Part shown: one piece after another, positions 17,772 through 29,318 of the stretch
How the letters are laid out: each line of letters starts with the position of its first letter
Position numbering within the stretch: position 1 is the stretch's first letter
From: a bacterium
Lineage (GTDB): Bacteria; Pseudomonadota; Alphaproteobacteria; Rhizobiales; Aestuariivirgaceae
Assembly (NCBI GenBank): GCA_022842165.1
Contig: JALHQC010000011.1
Coordinates: 43,567 to 107,566 of the forward strand
Direction of reading: 5' to 3'
Length of the DNA stretch: 64,000 nucleotides
The notes under the pieces: generated by a model
Told to the model about the DNA's origin: nothing
Databases searched by the model: none
The model's input: the letters and a program-made list of their open reading frames with translations, nothing else
Program-made: the position numbers and the translations under genes

Positions 17772-18343
17772 CAGCGCACCCCCGCCAGGTCGAGGAAATT
17801 CCGCAACAGTTTGTGCCCGTGTTCCGAAGCGATGCTCTCCGGGTGGAACTGCACGCCATGCACGTTCTTGGTCTTGTGCTGCAATCCCATGATCAGCCCA
17901 TCCGTCTCCGCCGTCACTTCGAGGCAATCCGGAAGATTAGCCCTGTCCACGATCAGCGAATGATAGCGCGTCGCGGTAAAATCCTGCGGCAGGCCCTTGA
18001 ACACGCCCTGGCCCGTATGATGCACTTTCGACACCTTGCCATGCATCAGCTTCGGCGCCCGCACCACGTCGCCCCCGAAGCACTGCCCCATCGACTGCAT
18101 GCCGAGGCACACGCCGAAGATCGGGATCGTCCCCGCCGCCTTTTCGATCAACTCCAGGCAGATGCCCGCCTCGTTGGGTGTTGCAGGCCCGGGCGATATC
18201 ACGATCGCCTCGGGCTTGGCGGAGATCACCTGTCCCACACTGATCTTGTCGTTCCGGTGCACCACCGTCTCCGCACCGAGATCGCCGAGGAAGTGATAGA
18301 GGTTATAGGTGAAGCTGTCGTAGTTATCGATGAGGATGATCAT
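17771..18343 (-). CDS. trpG: Anthranilate synthase component II (glutamine amidotransferase)
   Basis: This class I glutaminase supplies ammonia to TrpE. The 190-residue protein starts [15 protein letters not shown], the canonical N-terminus. It has the nucleophile cysteine in [11 protein letters not shown] and the catalytic histidine in GVQFHPES. It overlaps trpE by four bases. In several Rhizobiaceae trpE and trpG are fused; here they are separate genes, which helps to exclude close Rhizobium relatives. It could also serve as PabA in folate synthesis. Confidence 0.96.
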   Translation of the reverse strand: MIILIDNYDSFTYNLYHFLGDLGAETVVHRNDKISVGQVISAKPEAIVISPGPATPNEAGICLELIEKAAGTIPIFGVCLGMQSMGQCFGGDVVRAPKLMHGKVSKVHHTGQGVFKGLPQDFTATRYHSLIVDRANLPDCLEVTAETDGLIMGLQHKTKNVHGVQFHPESIASEHGHKLLRNFLDLAGVR

Positions 18344-19860
18344 TGCGCTCTCCCGGCGCGGCCGGCGAAACGCACTGCCTCTTCGGCGGCGCGGAACAGC
18401 GCCTTCGCCTTGTTCACGCATTCCTGGTGCTCGCTCTCGGGGTCGCTGTCGGCAACGATTCCGGCACCCGCCTGCACATACATCTTCCCATCCTTCACGA
18501 TGGCAGTCCTGAGAACGATGCAGGTGTCCATCTCACCGTCCGCCGAGAAATAGCCCACGCATCCGGCATAAACGCCGCGCTTGTTCTTCTCCAGTTCGTC
18601 GATGATTTCCATCGCCCGCACCTTTGGCGCACCCGAAACCGTGCCGGCGGGAAAGCCTGCAACGAGCGCATCGATGGTGTCGAATCTATTGGAAAGCCGT
18701 CCCTCGACGTTCGAGACGATATGCATCACCTGGCTGTAATATTCGAGGATGAACTGGTCCGTCACCTTAATAGTGCCGATGTCGGCGACCCGGCCTACGT
18801 CATTGCGGCCAAGGTCCAGCAGCATCAGGTGTTCGGCGCGTTCCTTGGGGTCGGCCAGCAGTTCCTCCGCCAAGGCGCGGTCCTCGGCAGGCGTCGCGCC
18901 GCGCCGCCGCGTCCCGGCGATCGGCCGGATCGAAACCTTGCCGTCCCGCACCCGCACCAGTATCTCCGGGCTCGAGCCGATCACCGAGAACGTATCGAAA
19001 TCGAGATAGTAAAGGAACGGCGAAGGGTTCACGCGCCTCAGGCTGCGATAGAGCGAGAAGGGCGGCAGGGTGAAGTCCGTCTCGAAACGCTGCGACAGCA
19101 CGCATTGGAAGATGTCTCCCGCCGTGATCAAGTCCTTGGCCTTCAGCACCATCGCCTTGTAGTCCTCAGGCGACGTGTTGGAGCGCGGTGCCGAGATCGG
19201 CGGGGCATCCTCGCCGCGCAGCGCCAGGTGATCGAGCGGCCGGTCGAGCGCGTCGACGATCTCGCTGATCCGCTCCTGCGCCCGTGCATAGGCGGCGCGC
19301 GCGGCAAGACCCGCCTCCGCATAGACGGGAGAGGTCACCGTCACCTCGTCCTTCACGCTGTCGAAGATCGCCATGATGGTGGGGCGGATCAGCATCGCAT
19401 CCGGCAGGCCCAGCGTATCCGGGTTGGGTGCGGGCAGCTCTTCCATCAGCCGCACCATGTCATAGCCCATGTAGCCGAATACCCCGGCCGCCATGGGGGG
19501 CGCATCTTCCGGCAGCTTGATGCGGCTTTCCGCCAGCAGCGCTCTCAGCGATTCGAGCGGCGGCAGGTCGAGGGGCACGAACGGCCTCTCGGGTTGCAGC
19601 CCCGCCTTGCGGTTGATCGAGGCCTTGCCGCCCTCGACCTTCCAGATCAGGTCGGGGTTGAGCCCGATGATCGAATAGCGCCCGCGCACCGCGCCGCCTT
19701 CGACCGATTCGAGCAGGAAGGAATAGCGCGCATTGCGGGCCAGCTTCAGCTTGGCTGAAACCGGCGTCTCGAGATCGGCCACAAGCCTGGTCGAGACGAT
19801 CTGCGCTTCGCCGCGCTCATAGGCGCGGGCGAAGCTGTCGTAGTCGGGAGAGATGATCAT
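18340..19860 (-). CDS. trpE: Anthranilate synthase component I
   Basis: It aminates chorismate and removes pyruvate to form anthranilate. The 506-residue protein has the N-terminal FLLESVEGG element, the region that forms the tryptophan feedback site in the family. It also has the catalytic C-terminal segments [44 protein letters not shown] and [22 protein letters not shown]. Retention of LLES suggests feedback inhibition. Only 33 bases separate it from ppiD, leaving no room for a leader-peptide attenuator of the classical type. Confidence 0.97.
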   Translation of the reverse strand: MIISPDYDSFARAYERGEAQIVSTRLVADLETPVSAKLKLARNARYSFLLESVEGGAVRGRYSIIGLNPDLIWKVEGGKASINRKAGLQPERPFVPLDLPPLESLRALLAESRIKLPEDAPPMAAGVFGYMGYDMVRLMEELPAPNPDTLGLPDAMLIRPTIMAIFDSVKDEVTVTSPVYAEAGLAARAAYARAQERISEIVDALDRPLDHLALRGEDAPPISAPRSNTSPEDYKAMVLKAKDLITAGDIFQCVLSQRFETDFTLPPFSLYRSLRRVNPSPFLYYLDFDTFSVIGSSPEILVRVRDGKVSIRPIAGTRRRGATPAEDRALAEELLADPKERAEHLMLLDLGRNDVGRVADIGTIKVTDQFILEYYSQVMHIVSNVEGRLSNRFDTIDALVAGFPAGTVSGAPKVRAMEIIDELEKNKRGVYAGCVGYFSADGEMDTCIVLRTAIVKDGKMYVQAGAGIVADSDPESEHQECVNKAKALFRAAEEAVRFAGRAGRAQ

Positions 19861-19893
19861 TGGTGCCGTCCGGCGAAAAAATGGATCTTGGGG

Positions 19894-21780
19894 TTATTGC
19901 GTCTGCGTGCCCGAGATCTGTCGCCAGAGATTTTCATTGATGGTGACACCCACGCCGCTCTGCAAGGCATCGAGATAGGCGGTGAGAACATCGTTCGAAA
20001 CCGAACCTTCGAGCTGGCGGCTCAAGGCCTTGGCCTCTTCCGAGTCCGGGTTGAAACCCGCCAGCAGTACAGGCTGCGACTGCATGATCCTGGCGCCCCG
20101 GCCATCGGCCTCGATGCCATAGGCGAAACCGTTCTCCGGCGCCGCGAACAATGCCGAAACCGCCGCGACATCAAAGCCCGATGACGGCTCGTTCCGCCGC
20201 AGGCCCTGCGCCGTTTCGACGGTTGCTCCCGCCTCGGCGGCGAGGTCTTCGAGCTTCGATCCGGCCCTCAGGCGTTCCACCAGCTTCTTGGCCTTGTCTT
20301 CCGACAGCGCCCGCACCTTGGCCGAGACGACGTTGGCCCGCGCCTGCTCCTTCACCGCATCGAACGGCTTCACGGCGGAAGGCGCCACTTCGCGCACCTC
20401 GTACCACACATAACCCTCGTCAAGCTGCAGCGCATCGGCCTCGACGCCCACATCGCTCTTGAACGCATCGCGCAGAAGCTCCGCCTTGTGCGGCATCGCG
20501 ACGTCCTTGCCATCCCGGTCGCGCCCCTGCGCGTCGACGGCGGGGATCAGCTGGAACGGAATTGAGGCACGCTCCGCGATCTCCTCGAACTTGGTCTGCG
20601 CCGCCCGCGCGTCCTCGACCGCGGCATAGATCGACTGAATTTCGTCGCGCGCCTTTTCGAGCTTCAGGCGGTCCGTCAATTGCGGCCGCACTTCCTCCAG
20701 CGTCGCCTGGTGTTCGGGCGAGATCTTCACGGCCTTCAGCAGCGCTGTCGCCAGCGCGCCCTTCACCGGTTCGCTCACCGCGCCCTCGGCCAGAGAAAAG
20801 GCCGCATCGGCAATCGCCTTGTCAAAAAAGTCAGCCTTGGTCTTGTCGGCGAAGGTCACGTCCGCCTCGCTGAAGCCGCGCTCCTTGGCGAGCGCCAGGA
20901 AATCTGCACCCGCCGCCAGCTTGGCCTTGGCGGCCTGGGCTTCTTCAAGTGTTGGAAACGTCAGCTGCAGGATCGTCCGCTTCTCCGGCGTGAAATAGTC
21001 CTGTTTGAAGCGTTCGAAACCCGCAGTGATGTCGTCTTCCGAAAGCGTCACTCTCGCGGCAATATCCGCAGGCTCCGCTTTCATCACCGCGATCGAGCGA
21101 TACTCGGGCGCCGTATAGGTCGCGGGATTTGACTCATATTCTTTCTTGATCTCGTCATCCGTCGGCGCGGCCACTTCGGTGTCCGCCGTCTTGATGGTGA
21201 AGAATTTCACGTCGCGCTGCTCGTTGCGATGGCGGTACTGAGCCTCGACCATAGCCTTGCTGACGGGCAGGTTGCCGTCTGCCGTGCCGGTCAGCGCCTC
21301 GCGCAGGCGGGCCTGCCGCTCCTGCGCGAAATAACCAGCTTCGCTCAGCCCGTTCGAAGCCAGCAACTGACGGAAACGGTCGGGGTCGAACTTCCCCGTG
21401 CTGTCCTGAAAATTCGGATTGTCCGCCAGTTCCTGCGCAAGATACAGATCGGAGACGCCGAGCCCCAACTTCTGGCTTGCATTGTCGATCGTCGCCGTCT
21501 GGACGAGATTGTTCAAGACCGCGCGGTCAACGCCCAGCCGCCGCGCATCGGCGGCATCCAGGGGCTGGCCGGTCTGGCGCTGGTAGTTCTGCAGATACTG
21601 GTTGAAAGCCTGCGAGAATTGTTCGCCGCTGATTTCGACGTCACCGACCGTCGCCAGCGCGCCGCCGGTGCCGGTCCTGAACACGTCGGCAATGCCCCAC
21701 ACGCCGAAGCTCACGGCAAGAAGCCCGATGAGCACCTTCGCCGCCCAGCCTTTGGCGGCATTGCGTATGGCTTCCATCAT
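19894..21780 (-). CDS. ppiD: PpiD-type periplasmic folding factor (SurA_N / parvulin domain)
   Basis: The protein of about 628 residues is anchored by one N-terminal membrane helix (AAKVLIGLLAVSFGVWGIADVF, near residues 15-35). A SurA_N-type chaperone domain follows (VGDVEISGEQFSQAFNQYLQNYQRQTG). The middle part holds a degenerate parvulin-like domain. The C-terminal part is a long charged tail. PpiD sits at the SecYEG exit and helps outer-membrane protein folding. The MM start at 21780/21777 removes a 44-residue upstream extension without the membrane helix. It is the first gene of the run leading into trpE and is divergent from tpiA. Confidence 0.9.
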   Translation of the reverse strand: MMEAIRNAAKGWAAKVLIGLLAVSFGVWGIADVFRTGTGGALATVGDVEISGEQFSQAFNQYLQNYQRQTGQPLDAADARRLGVDRAVLNNLVQTATIDNASQKLGLGVSDLYLAQELADNPNFQDSTGKFDPDRFRQLLASNGLSEAGYFAQERQARLREALTGTADGNLPVSKAMVEAQYRHRNEQRDVKFFTIKTADTEVAAPTDDEIKKEYESNPATYTAPEYRSIAVMKAEPADIAARVTLSEDDITAGFERFKQDYFTPEKRTILQLTFPTLEEAQAAKAKLAAGADFLALAKERGFSEADVTFADKTKADFFDKAIADAAFSLAEGAVSEPVKGALATALLKAVKISPEHQATLEEVRPQLTDRLKLEKARDEIQSIYAAVEDARAAQTKFEEIAERASIPFQLIPAVDAQGRDRDGKDVAMPHKAELLRDAFKSDVGVEADALQLDEGYVWYEVREVAPSAVKPFDAVKEQARANVVSAKVRALSEDKAKKLVERLRAGSKLEDLAAEAGATVETAQGLRRNEPSSGFDVAAVSALFAAPENGFAYGIEADGRGARIMQSQPVLLAGFNPDSEEAKALSRQLEGSVSNDVLTAYLDALQSGVGVTINENLWRQISGTQTQ

Positions 21781-21902
21781 AAAAGTCGTCCTCTCGGTCT
21801 GATGCCCCAGTCGGGCGCGGCGCACTATAGGTAGGCGATGACCCCCTCGCAAGTGCGGGATGCGTCTGCTATGAGCCATTGCGATCAAGGGTTTGGAGGG
21901 GA

Positions 21903-22664
21903 ATGATGGCAAGCGAAGGGCCGCGGCCGCTGGTCGCCGGAAACTGGAAGATGAATGGCGGCGTCGCCATGCTGAAGGAACCTCGGCTTCTGGCAGCGAT
22001 GCTGAAGGACGTGAAGCTGAAGGCCGATGTCATGGTCTGCCCGCCCGCCATCATTCTGCGCCGGGTGAAGTCGGTGCTGAAGGGCACGCGCATCAAGGTC
22101 GGCGGGCAGGATTGCCACTGGAACCCGGCAGGCGCCCACACCGGCGACATCTCGCCGGAAATGCTGAAGGAGGCGGGTTGCACCGCCGTCATCGTCGGCC
22201 ATTCCGAGCGCCGCACCAATCACGGCGAGTCCGATGAAACCGTCGCGAAGAAGGCGAAGGGCGTGCAGCGTGCCGGCCTCAAGGCCATCATCTGCATCGG
22301 CGAAACGCTTGATGAGCGGAAATCCGGAAAGACTCTCGAAGTCGTCTCCCGTCAGTTGAAGGGCTCCGTGCCAGAGGGCTCCACGGCGGACAACACGGTG
22401 ATTGCCTATGAGCCCGTCTGGGCCATCGGCACCGGCCTCACGCCGACGACCGCGGAAGTCGCCGAAGTCCACGCCCATATCCGCAGCGAACTCGGCGCGA
22501 TCATGGGCGGCGAGGGGGCAGGGGTTCGCATTCTCTATGGCGGCTCGGTCAAGCCCTCGAACGCGGCCGAACTCATGGGCCAGCCCAATGTCAACGGCGC
22601 TCTGGTCGGCGGCGCCAGCCTCAAGGCGTCGGATTTCCTCGGCATCATCAAGGTCTATGCGTGA
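21903..22664 (+). CDS. tpiA: Triosephosphate isomerase
   Basis: It interconverts dihydroxyacetone phosphate and glyceraldehyde-3-phosphate. The 253-residue TIM barrel has AGNWKMNG with the substrate-binding lysine, the catalytic histidine in IVGHSERR, the catalytic glutamate in [12 protein letters not shown], and the phosphate-binding [10 protein letters not shown] and [11 protein letters not shown] near the end. Two tandem ATG codons at 21903 and 21906 are possible starts. It begins a plus-strand series and shares a 122-base spacer with the divergent ppiD. Confidence 0.97.
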   Translation: MMASEGPRPLVAGNWKMNGGVAMLKEPRLLAAMLKDVKLKADVMVCPPAIILRRVKSVLKGTRIKVGGQDCHWNPAGAHTGDISPEMLKEAGCTAVIVGHSERRTNHGESDETVAKKAKGVQRAGLKAIICIGETLDERKSGKTLEVVSRQLKGSVPEGSTADNTVIAYEPVWAIGTGLTPTTAEVAEVHAHIRSELGAIMGGEGAGVRILYGGSVKPSNAAELMGQPNVNGALVGGASLKASDFLGIIKVYA

Positions 22665-23140
22665 TGGCTGAACTTCCGACCCTCGTGAAGCGCACGCTGC
22701 AGGCCCAGGTCATCGGCCCGATCCATGCCGAAATGGTCGCCCAGATCGGCGAGGAGAAAGCCAACGCCATCCTCGATGCGGCAATCCGCAAGGCCGCCAT
22801 CGCCGAAGGCAAGAGCTTTGCCGCAAAAGCCGGCGGCCAGACCTCGATGGCCGATTTCATCAAGCTTTACGACCTGTGGACGGCCGACAGCGCACTTGAG
22901 ATGAAGGTGCTGGAGGCAACCGACACCACCTTCAACTTCGATATCACCCGCTGCCGCTATGCCGAAACCTACAAGGAGATGGGCCTGGGGAAAATCGGCC
23001 ATCTCCTGTCCTGCAATCGCGACGGAACATTTTGCCAGGGCTATGACCCGAACATAACGCTCGAACGTAAGCAGACCATTATGGAAGGCGCACCCTGCTG
23101 CACCTTCCGTTACCGTTACGAGGAACCGAAGGCTCCTTAG
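22664..23140 (+). CDS. L-2-amino-thiazoline-4-carboxylate hydrolase family protein
   Basis: The 158-residue soluble protein resembles the small L-2-amino-thiazoline-4-carboxylic acid hydrolase family, some members of which open the thiazoline ring on the way to L-cysteine. Family-like features are the helical N-terminus, the central FNFDITRCRYAETYKEMGLGKIGHLLSCNRDGTFCQGYDPNI segment and the closing CCTFRYRYE. Several cysteines and GYDPNI are conserved in character. The tpiA stop and this ATG share one base, so translation is coupled. The true substrate in this organism is not known. Confidence 0.7.
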   Translation: MAELPTLVKRTLQAQVIGPIHAEMVAQIGEEKANAILDAAIRKAAIAEGKSFAAKAGGQTSMADFIKLYDLWTADSALEMKVLEATDTTFNFDITRCRYAETYKEMGLGKIGHLLSCNRDGTFCQGYDPNITLERKQTIMEGAPCCTFRYRYEEPKAP

Positions 23141-23187
23141 TTTCGCCACGGTCACCCTCGAGTCTTCTCGGAACGAGGGAGAGCACC

Positions 23188-23976
23188 ATGCGAAAAATCC
23201 TTCTTGCGGCGGCACTTGTCTTTACCGGAGTGGCGCCGGCCTCTGCCCTGCAGAGCGACTGTCTCGCCATGGCCTCGGCCGAACCGCGCGTTAAACCGGT
23301 GGCCTACACGCCCGCGGCCCTCGAGGCTGATCAGGTCAAGCTCACCTTCGTCGGTCATTCGAGCTTCATCATCGAAAGCTCCGGCGGCACCAGGATCGTC
23401 ACCGACTATGCCGGCTGGGCCGGGGGCATCGTGCCCGATGCCGTCACCATGAACCGCGCGCACTCGTCACACTATACCGACAGCCCCGATCCCGCCATCA
23501 AGCATGTGCTGCGCGGCTGGAACCCCGAGGGCGGCCCCGCCGCGCATGACGTCGAAATCGGCGACATTCGCGTCCGCAACGTGACGACCGATATTCGCGG
23601 CGGCTTCACCGAGCGCCAGAAGGATGCGAATTCGATCTTCGTCTTCGAGGTGGCGGGCCTCTGCATCGGCCACTTGGGCCATCTTCACCATCTGCTGGGG
23701 CCAGAGCACATCGGCCTTATCGGCAGGCTCGACATCGTCATGGTCCCGGTCGACGGCGGCTACACCATGGGCCAGGACGAAATGCTGGAAGTGATGCGCA
23801 CCATCAAGGCCCGCATCGTCATCCCCATGCACTATTTCGGCCCGACGACGCTCAACCGCTTCATCGCCACCATGGGCAAGGATTTCGAACTCGAAACCTC
23901 ATCGACGCCGGAACGCATCGTCTCCGTCAACACGCTGCCCGATACGCCGAAACTTCTGGTCCTGCCGGGCTTCTGA
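23188..23976 (+). CDS. Exported metallo-beta-lactamase-fold hydrolase (UlaG-like)
   Basis: The 262-residue protein starts with a signal peptide (RKILLAAALVFTGVAPASA). It carries the UlaG/RomA-type metallo-beta-lactamase fold: FVGHSSFIIES with a metal or fold histidine, TDYAGWAGGIVPDAVTMNRAHSSHYTD in place of the usual HxHxDH motif, GHLGHLHHLL and the late PMHYFGP. The changed metal motif (AHSSHYTD) suggests a variant site similar to other periplasmic UlaG relatives. Function is not assigned. It converges on the DUF1330 gene, whose stop directly abuts it. Confidence 0.78.
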   Translation: MRKILLAAALVFTGVAPASALQSDCLAMASAEPRVKPVAYTPAALEADQVKLTFVGHSSFIIESSGGTRIVTDYAGWAGGIVPDAVTMNRAHSSHYTDSPDPAIKHVLRGWNPEGGPAAHDVEIGDIRVRNVTTDIRGGFTERQKDANSIFVFEVAGLCIGHLGHLHHLLGPEHIGLIGRLDIVMVPVDGGYTMGQDEMLEVMRTIKARIVIPMHYFGPTTLNRFIATMGKDFELETSSTPERIVSVNTLPDTPKLLVLPGF

Positions 23977-24276
23977 TCAGGCTGGTGGAAGATAACCCTC
24001 CACCGCTATGATCTTCGACTTCGTGCATTTCTTGCGCAAGGCCAGCAGTGGCGCATAGTCGGGCGAGTTGTAGAACGTCTTCAACGCCGCCATGTCCGGA
24101 AACTCGAGGATCACGCAGCGCTTCGGCGTCCAGTCGTCTTCCAGCACCTCGATCGCACCGCCACGCACCTTGTAGGTCCCGCCATGGGCCGCGATCACGG
24201 CGGGCACCTGCGCCCGGTAGATTTCGAACTCTCTCGCATCCAGCACTTCGATATCGCCAATCAGATAGGCCGCCAT
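23977..24276 (-). CDS. DUF1330 family protein
   Basis: This is a 99-residue dimeric alpha-beta barrel protein of the DUF1330 family. Typical stretches are MAAYLIGDIEVLDAREFEIYRAQVP at the start, the central GGAIEVLEDDWTPKRCVILEFPD and the MAALKTFYNSPDYAPLLALRKK helix. Family members are small cytoplasmic proteins of unknown biochemical role. The start at 24276 has a good GGAGG site upstream; the longer frame reaching 24576 runs through secG on the other strand and is not coding there. Confidence 0.9.
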   Translation of the reverse strand: MAAYLIGDIEVLDAREFEIYRAQVPAVIAAHGGTYKVRGGAIEVLEDDWTPKRCVILEFPDMAALKTFYNSPDYAPLLALRKKCTKSKIIAVEGYLPPA

Positions 24277-24409
24277 CACATTCCTCCCTTGCTCAAGCTG
24301 CACTTTCCAGCGCGGCAGTGTTGATTGCAAGCCTTGGCTCTGGCGGTTGCTTTCCCCATATGAACTCGGTAAAGCGTCCCCAATCTCTGCTCGAAAGCCC
24401 GGTAAAGCC

Positions 24410-24793
24410 ATGGAAGAAGTCATCCTCGTCATCCATCTCCTGATCGCTCTTGGCCTCATCGGCGTGGTGCTGCTGCAGCGGTCCGAAGGCGGCGCGCTCG
24501 GCATCGGCGGCGGCGGCGGAGGTGGCGGAAACCTGTTTTCGGCCCGCGGTGTCGGCAATGCCCTGACGCGCACCACCGCCTATCTGGCGGTCGGGTTTTT
24601 CATCACCTCGATCGCGCTGACCGTTCTCGCAACCCGGCAGAGCGGCACTTCGGTGATTGACCAGGTCCAGCCGTCCACCGGCCAGCAGGCTCCGGCCAGT
24701 GGCGCGGCACCCGCCGAAGGAACCGGTGGAAATGTCTTGCCGCAGCTGGCTCCACCGGCTCCGGCCGAGCCGCAAGTCCCGGTAAATCAGTAG
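24410..24793 (+). CDS. secG: Preprotein translocase subunit SecG
   Basis: SecG is the small membrane subunit of SecYEG. The 127-residue protein has two membrane helices (VILVIHLLIALGLIGVVLLQ and AYLAVGFFITSIALTVLA). They flank a cytoplasmic loop with the conserved QRSEGGALGIGG and a run of eight glycines. An Ala/Pro-rich tail of about 45 residues is typical of alphaproteobacterial SecG. The start at 24410 (MEEVILVIHLL) fits; the upstream in-frame residues are polar. Confidence 0.95.
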   Translation: MEEVILVIHLLIALGLIGVVLLQRSEGGALGIGGGGGGGGNLFSARGVGNALTRTTAYLAVGFFITSIALTVLATRQSGTSVIDQVQPSTGQQAPASGAAPAEGTGGNVLPQLAPPAPAEPQVPVNQ

Positions 24794-24812
24794 TTTTCGG
24801 CTCTTGTCCACA

Positions 24813-24841
24813 GAAGCCCGGAAGCTCCGTTTCCGGGCTTC
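24813..24841 (+). terminator. Perfect 10-base stem-loop between secG and pyrG
   Basis: GAAGCCCGGA (24813-24822) pairs perfectly with TCCGGGCTTC (24832-24841) around a nine-base loop. It lies 20 bases after secG and 35 bases before pyrG. No T tract follows, so it may be a factor-dependent terminator, an attenuator in front of pyrG, or an mRNA-stabilising hairpin. Confidence 0.5.
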
Positions 24842-24869
24842 GAATCATGTTTCGAAGCGGGTAGGGTGA

Positions 24870-26504
<1,635 letters not shown>

Positions 26505-26506
26505 GG

Positions 26507-28861
26507 ATGAGCGCGCTTCGGTTCGCGCTCGCGGCTCTCCTTGCCTTCTGGCTGGCGCTGTCCGCCAGCTTCGCGCTCGACCCCGCCGTCATCGGCCAAG
26601 CGGAGCGCACGGTCCAATCCCTCCGCGCCGAACTGACCCGCATCACCGGGGAACTCCGCAACCCCTCGCTCAACGAGGAGCAGCTGTCGAAACAGCGCTC
26701 CGACCTTGAAACCGCCCGCGCCGCCGCGCTGGACCAGTCCCAGAAGCTGAACGGCCCGCTTGCCGAAGTGCGCCAGCAGCTCACCTCGCTTGGCCCGGCG
26801 CCCACCGATGGCAAGACCGAGCCCGAAGGCGTGGCGGAGGCGCGAAGCCAGCTTCAGGGCGATCTCGACCGGCTGCAAAGCGTCAAATCCCAGTTCGATG
26901 TGATCGCTGTCGAGGCCGAACAGCAGGCGGGGCGCATTTCGGCCCTCCAGCGCGACCAGTTCTTCCAGCGCGTATTCCAGTCCAGCCAGTCGATCGTCAA
27001 TCCCGCGCTGTGGATCGATATCGGCAAGGGCATCGGCACGCTCGTCTCGCGCATCAGCGTACTTCTCGCCAACTGGTGGGCCGATGTCGCAAAAACCGCC
27101 AATGCCCTCTGGCTTGTCCTCATCCCCTTGTTCCTTCTGGTGTTCGTGGCGGGCTATACCGCCATCCACCGCTGGTTCACGCGCTGGACAGCGCAAAGCG
27201 CCACGCCGGGCCGCATGCCGGACGATATCGGCCGCCTGTGGCGCATCGTCCGCGGGCAGATCACCACCGTCGTCCTGCTCTTCATCCTCGTCATTCCCAT
27301 TGCGCTGGCGCTCGAGGCCGGCGGCTACAAGACGCCGCGTTTCGATCTGATCTACGACACTATCGTCAAGACGCTCTTCGGCACCGCCGTCTACTACATG
27401 TTCGCCCGCCGCATCGCCGCGCCAGGCCATCCCGAATGGCGCGTCATCGATGTCGACGACCGCGCCGCATCGAAGCTTCCCGTGCTGGCGGGGTTGACGG
27501 CCTTCTTCTCGATCGCTCATCGCAATCTGCTGGAACTCGCCAACGCGCTGTTCCTGCCCGTCTCCTACACGATCGGCCAATCCGCGGTGTCGGCGCTGGC
27601 GATGCTGGTGCTCCTCTCCCTCATCGTGCTCGTGCTGCGTGGCCAGGATGGCCTGCCCGATCCCGCCGGCCGCCGCATCTATTTCCGCTGGCTGGCGCCG
27701 CTCACCCCGCTGATCTGGCTGGCGATCGCCATCGGCTTCGGCGCGCTGCTGCTGGGCTATCTCTCGCTCGCCAGCTTCATCGCCCAGCAGGTTTTCCGCA
27801 CCGGCATGCTGATTGCGGCACTCTTCCTCCTCCATCACCTGACCGATGCGGCGGTCGCCGCCAGCTTCGATCCGCAGAGCGGCTTCGGCCGCTTCACGCG
27901 CCGCGTCACGGGCCTGGGCGAGCGCGCCATCGAGCGCCTCGGCATCCTGTTCCGCATCCTCGTCGATTTCATGCTGGTGATCGCCGGCCTCCCGCTCCTG
28001 TTCCTGCTGTGGACCGTCACCTGGGTCGATTTCGGAAGTCTCTTCAACACCGCCGTCTTCGGCGTGCAGATCGGCGAGATCACGATTTCCCCGTGGTCGA
28101 TCACCATGCTGCTGCTGATCCTCGCCGGCGGCATCCTGCTCACCAAGCTGCTGATTGGTTGGCTCGACCGGCGCATCCTGTCGGAAACCCGCATCGACAA
28201 GGGCGTACAGGATTCGATCCGCAAGGGCGCAACCTATGCCGGCTACATCGTTGCCGGCGGCTTCGCACTCACCGCCGCGGGGCTCGACTTCTCCAATCTC
28301 GCCATCATCGCGGGCGCCTTGGGCGTCGGCATCGGCTTCGGCCTGCAGTCGATCTTCAACAATTTCATTTCCGGATTGATCCTGCTCGCCGAACGGCCGA
28401 TCCGCGTCGGCGACTGGATCGCGCTGCCGGTGGGCGAGGGGCTCGTCAAGCGCATCAACGTCCGCTCGACCGAGATCGAAACCTTCGACAGCTGCACCAT
28501 CATCGTGCCGAACACGAACCTGATCATCGAGCCCGTCCGCAACTGGACGCACAAGGACACGATGGGCCGTGTCGTCATCGCCGTCACCGCCGACTATTCG
28601 TCCGACCCGGAAGCCGTGAAGGATATCCTTCTCGCGCTCGCCCGCGACCACGAGAAGGTGCTGACCTACCCCGAGCCCACCGTCGGTCTGGTGCGTTTCG
28701 GTGCCACCGGGCTTGATTTCGAGCTGCGCTGCTTCGTGTCGGATATCTTCATCGGCGGCGCAGTCGCCAGCGAAATCCGTTTCGCCCTGCTGAAGGTGTT
28801 CCGCGAAAAAGGCATTACCATTCCCCATCCCCTTGCTGTAATGCAGGGCCCGCAGAAATAG
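26507..28861 (+). CDS. DUF3772-containing MscS family mechanosensitive channel
   Basis: The 784-residue protein has a signal peptide (FALAALLAFWLALSASFA). A periplasmic coiled-coil region matching DUF3772 type (about 30-165) follows. A series of about ten membrane helices leads to the MscS core near the C-terminus (FSNLAIIAGALGVGIGFGLQSIFNNFISGLILLAERPIRVGDWI, the pore helix and beta domain). Such large MscS relatives release solutes on osmotic down-shock. It starts two bases after the pyrG stop, which suggests read-through transcription. Confidence 0.92.
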   Translation: MSALRFALAALLAFWLALSASFALDPAVIGQAERTVQSLRAELTRITGELRNPSLNEEQLSKQRSDLETARAAALDQSQKLNGPLAEVRQQLTSLGPAPTDGKTEPEGVAEARSQLQGDLDRLQSVKSQFDVIAVEAEQQAGRISALQRDQFFQRVFQSSQSIVNPALWIDIGKGIGTLVSRISVLLANWWADVAKTANALWLVLIPLFLLVFVAGYTAIHRWFTRWTAQSATPGRMPDDIGRLWRIVRGQITTVVLLFILVIPIALALEAGGYKTPRFDLIYDTIVKTLFGTAVYYMFARRIAAPGHPEWRVIDVDDRAASKLPVLAGLTAFFSIAHRNLLELANALFLPVSYTIGQSAVSALAMLVLLSLIVLVLRGQDGLPDPAGRRIYFRWLAPLTPLIWLAIAIGFGALLLGYLSLASFIAQQVFRTGMLIAALFLLHHLTDAAVAASFDPQSGFGRFTRRVTGLGERAIERLGILFRILVDFMLVIAGLPLLFLLWTVTWVDFGSLFNTAVFGVQIGEITISPWSITMLLLILAGGILLTKLLIGWLDRRILSETRIDKGVQDSIRKGATYAGYIVAGGFALTAAGLDFSNLAIIAGALGVGIGFGLQSIFNNFISGLILLAERPIRVGDWIALPVGEGLVKRINVRSTEIETFDSCTIIVPNTNLIIEPVRNWTHKDTMGRVVIAVTADYSSDPEAVKDILLALARDHEKVLTYPEPTVGLVRFGATGLDFELRCFVSDIFIGGAVASEIRFALLKVFREKGITIPHPLAVMQGPQK

Positions 28862-28868
28862 GGCAGGC

Positions 28869-29318
28869 ATGAACGAGCAGACCGACCATACAGCCGGCAT
28901 GAGCGGCCTCGACTATCTGAGGCAACGCATCATGAACTGGCACGGGCCCGGCATGGCGGATACCATGAACATGCGCCTCACCTCCGTTGACGATGGCGCG
29001 GCCACATTCGAAGCATTCCCCGAACCGAAATTCTACAATCCGCAGCAGCGCCTTCACGGCGGCTATGCGGCAACGCTGCTCGACTCGGCCTTGGGCTGCG
29101 CGGTGCAGACCAAGCTTCCCGCCCACATCGGTTATGGCACGATCGAGCTCAAGGTGAACTACGTCCGCAAGATCGACGTGTCCAACGGCCGCCTCACCTG
29201 CACCGCAACCGTCATCCACGCCGGCCGCACCATGTTGACTGCGGAAGGAAAAATCGTCGACTCAAAAGGCAAACTCTGTGCCCACGGCTCGGGCACATTC
29301 CTGGTGTATCCCACATGA
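28869..29318 (+). CDS. PaaI-type hotdog thioesterase
   Basis: The 149-residue single hotdog domain carries the acyl-CoA thioesterase pattern [24 protein letters not shown], with a catalytic aspartate in the helix and HGG before it. The closing beta strands are [40 protein letters not shown]. PaaI-like enzymes hydrolyse aromatic or short acyl-CoA; the specific substrate is unknown. Its stop overlaps the kdsA start by four bases, so the two are translationally coupled. Confidence 0.88.
   Translation: MNEQTDHTAGMSGLDYLRQRIMNWHGPGMADTMNMRLTSVDDGAATFEAFPEPKFYNPQQRLHGGYAATLLDSALGCAVQTKLPAHIGYGTIELKVNYVRKIDVSNGRLTCTATVIHAGRTMLTAEGKIVDSKGKLCAHGSGTFLVYPT

Noticed and set aside
18343..19758. 471-codon open frame opposite trpE
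   Set aside because: trpE is unambiguous; the antisense frame shows no family features.
19861..19893. Trp leader peptide or attenuator before trpE
   Set aside because: Only 33 bases separate ppiD and trpE, with no tandem Trp codons or alternative hairpins.
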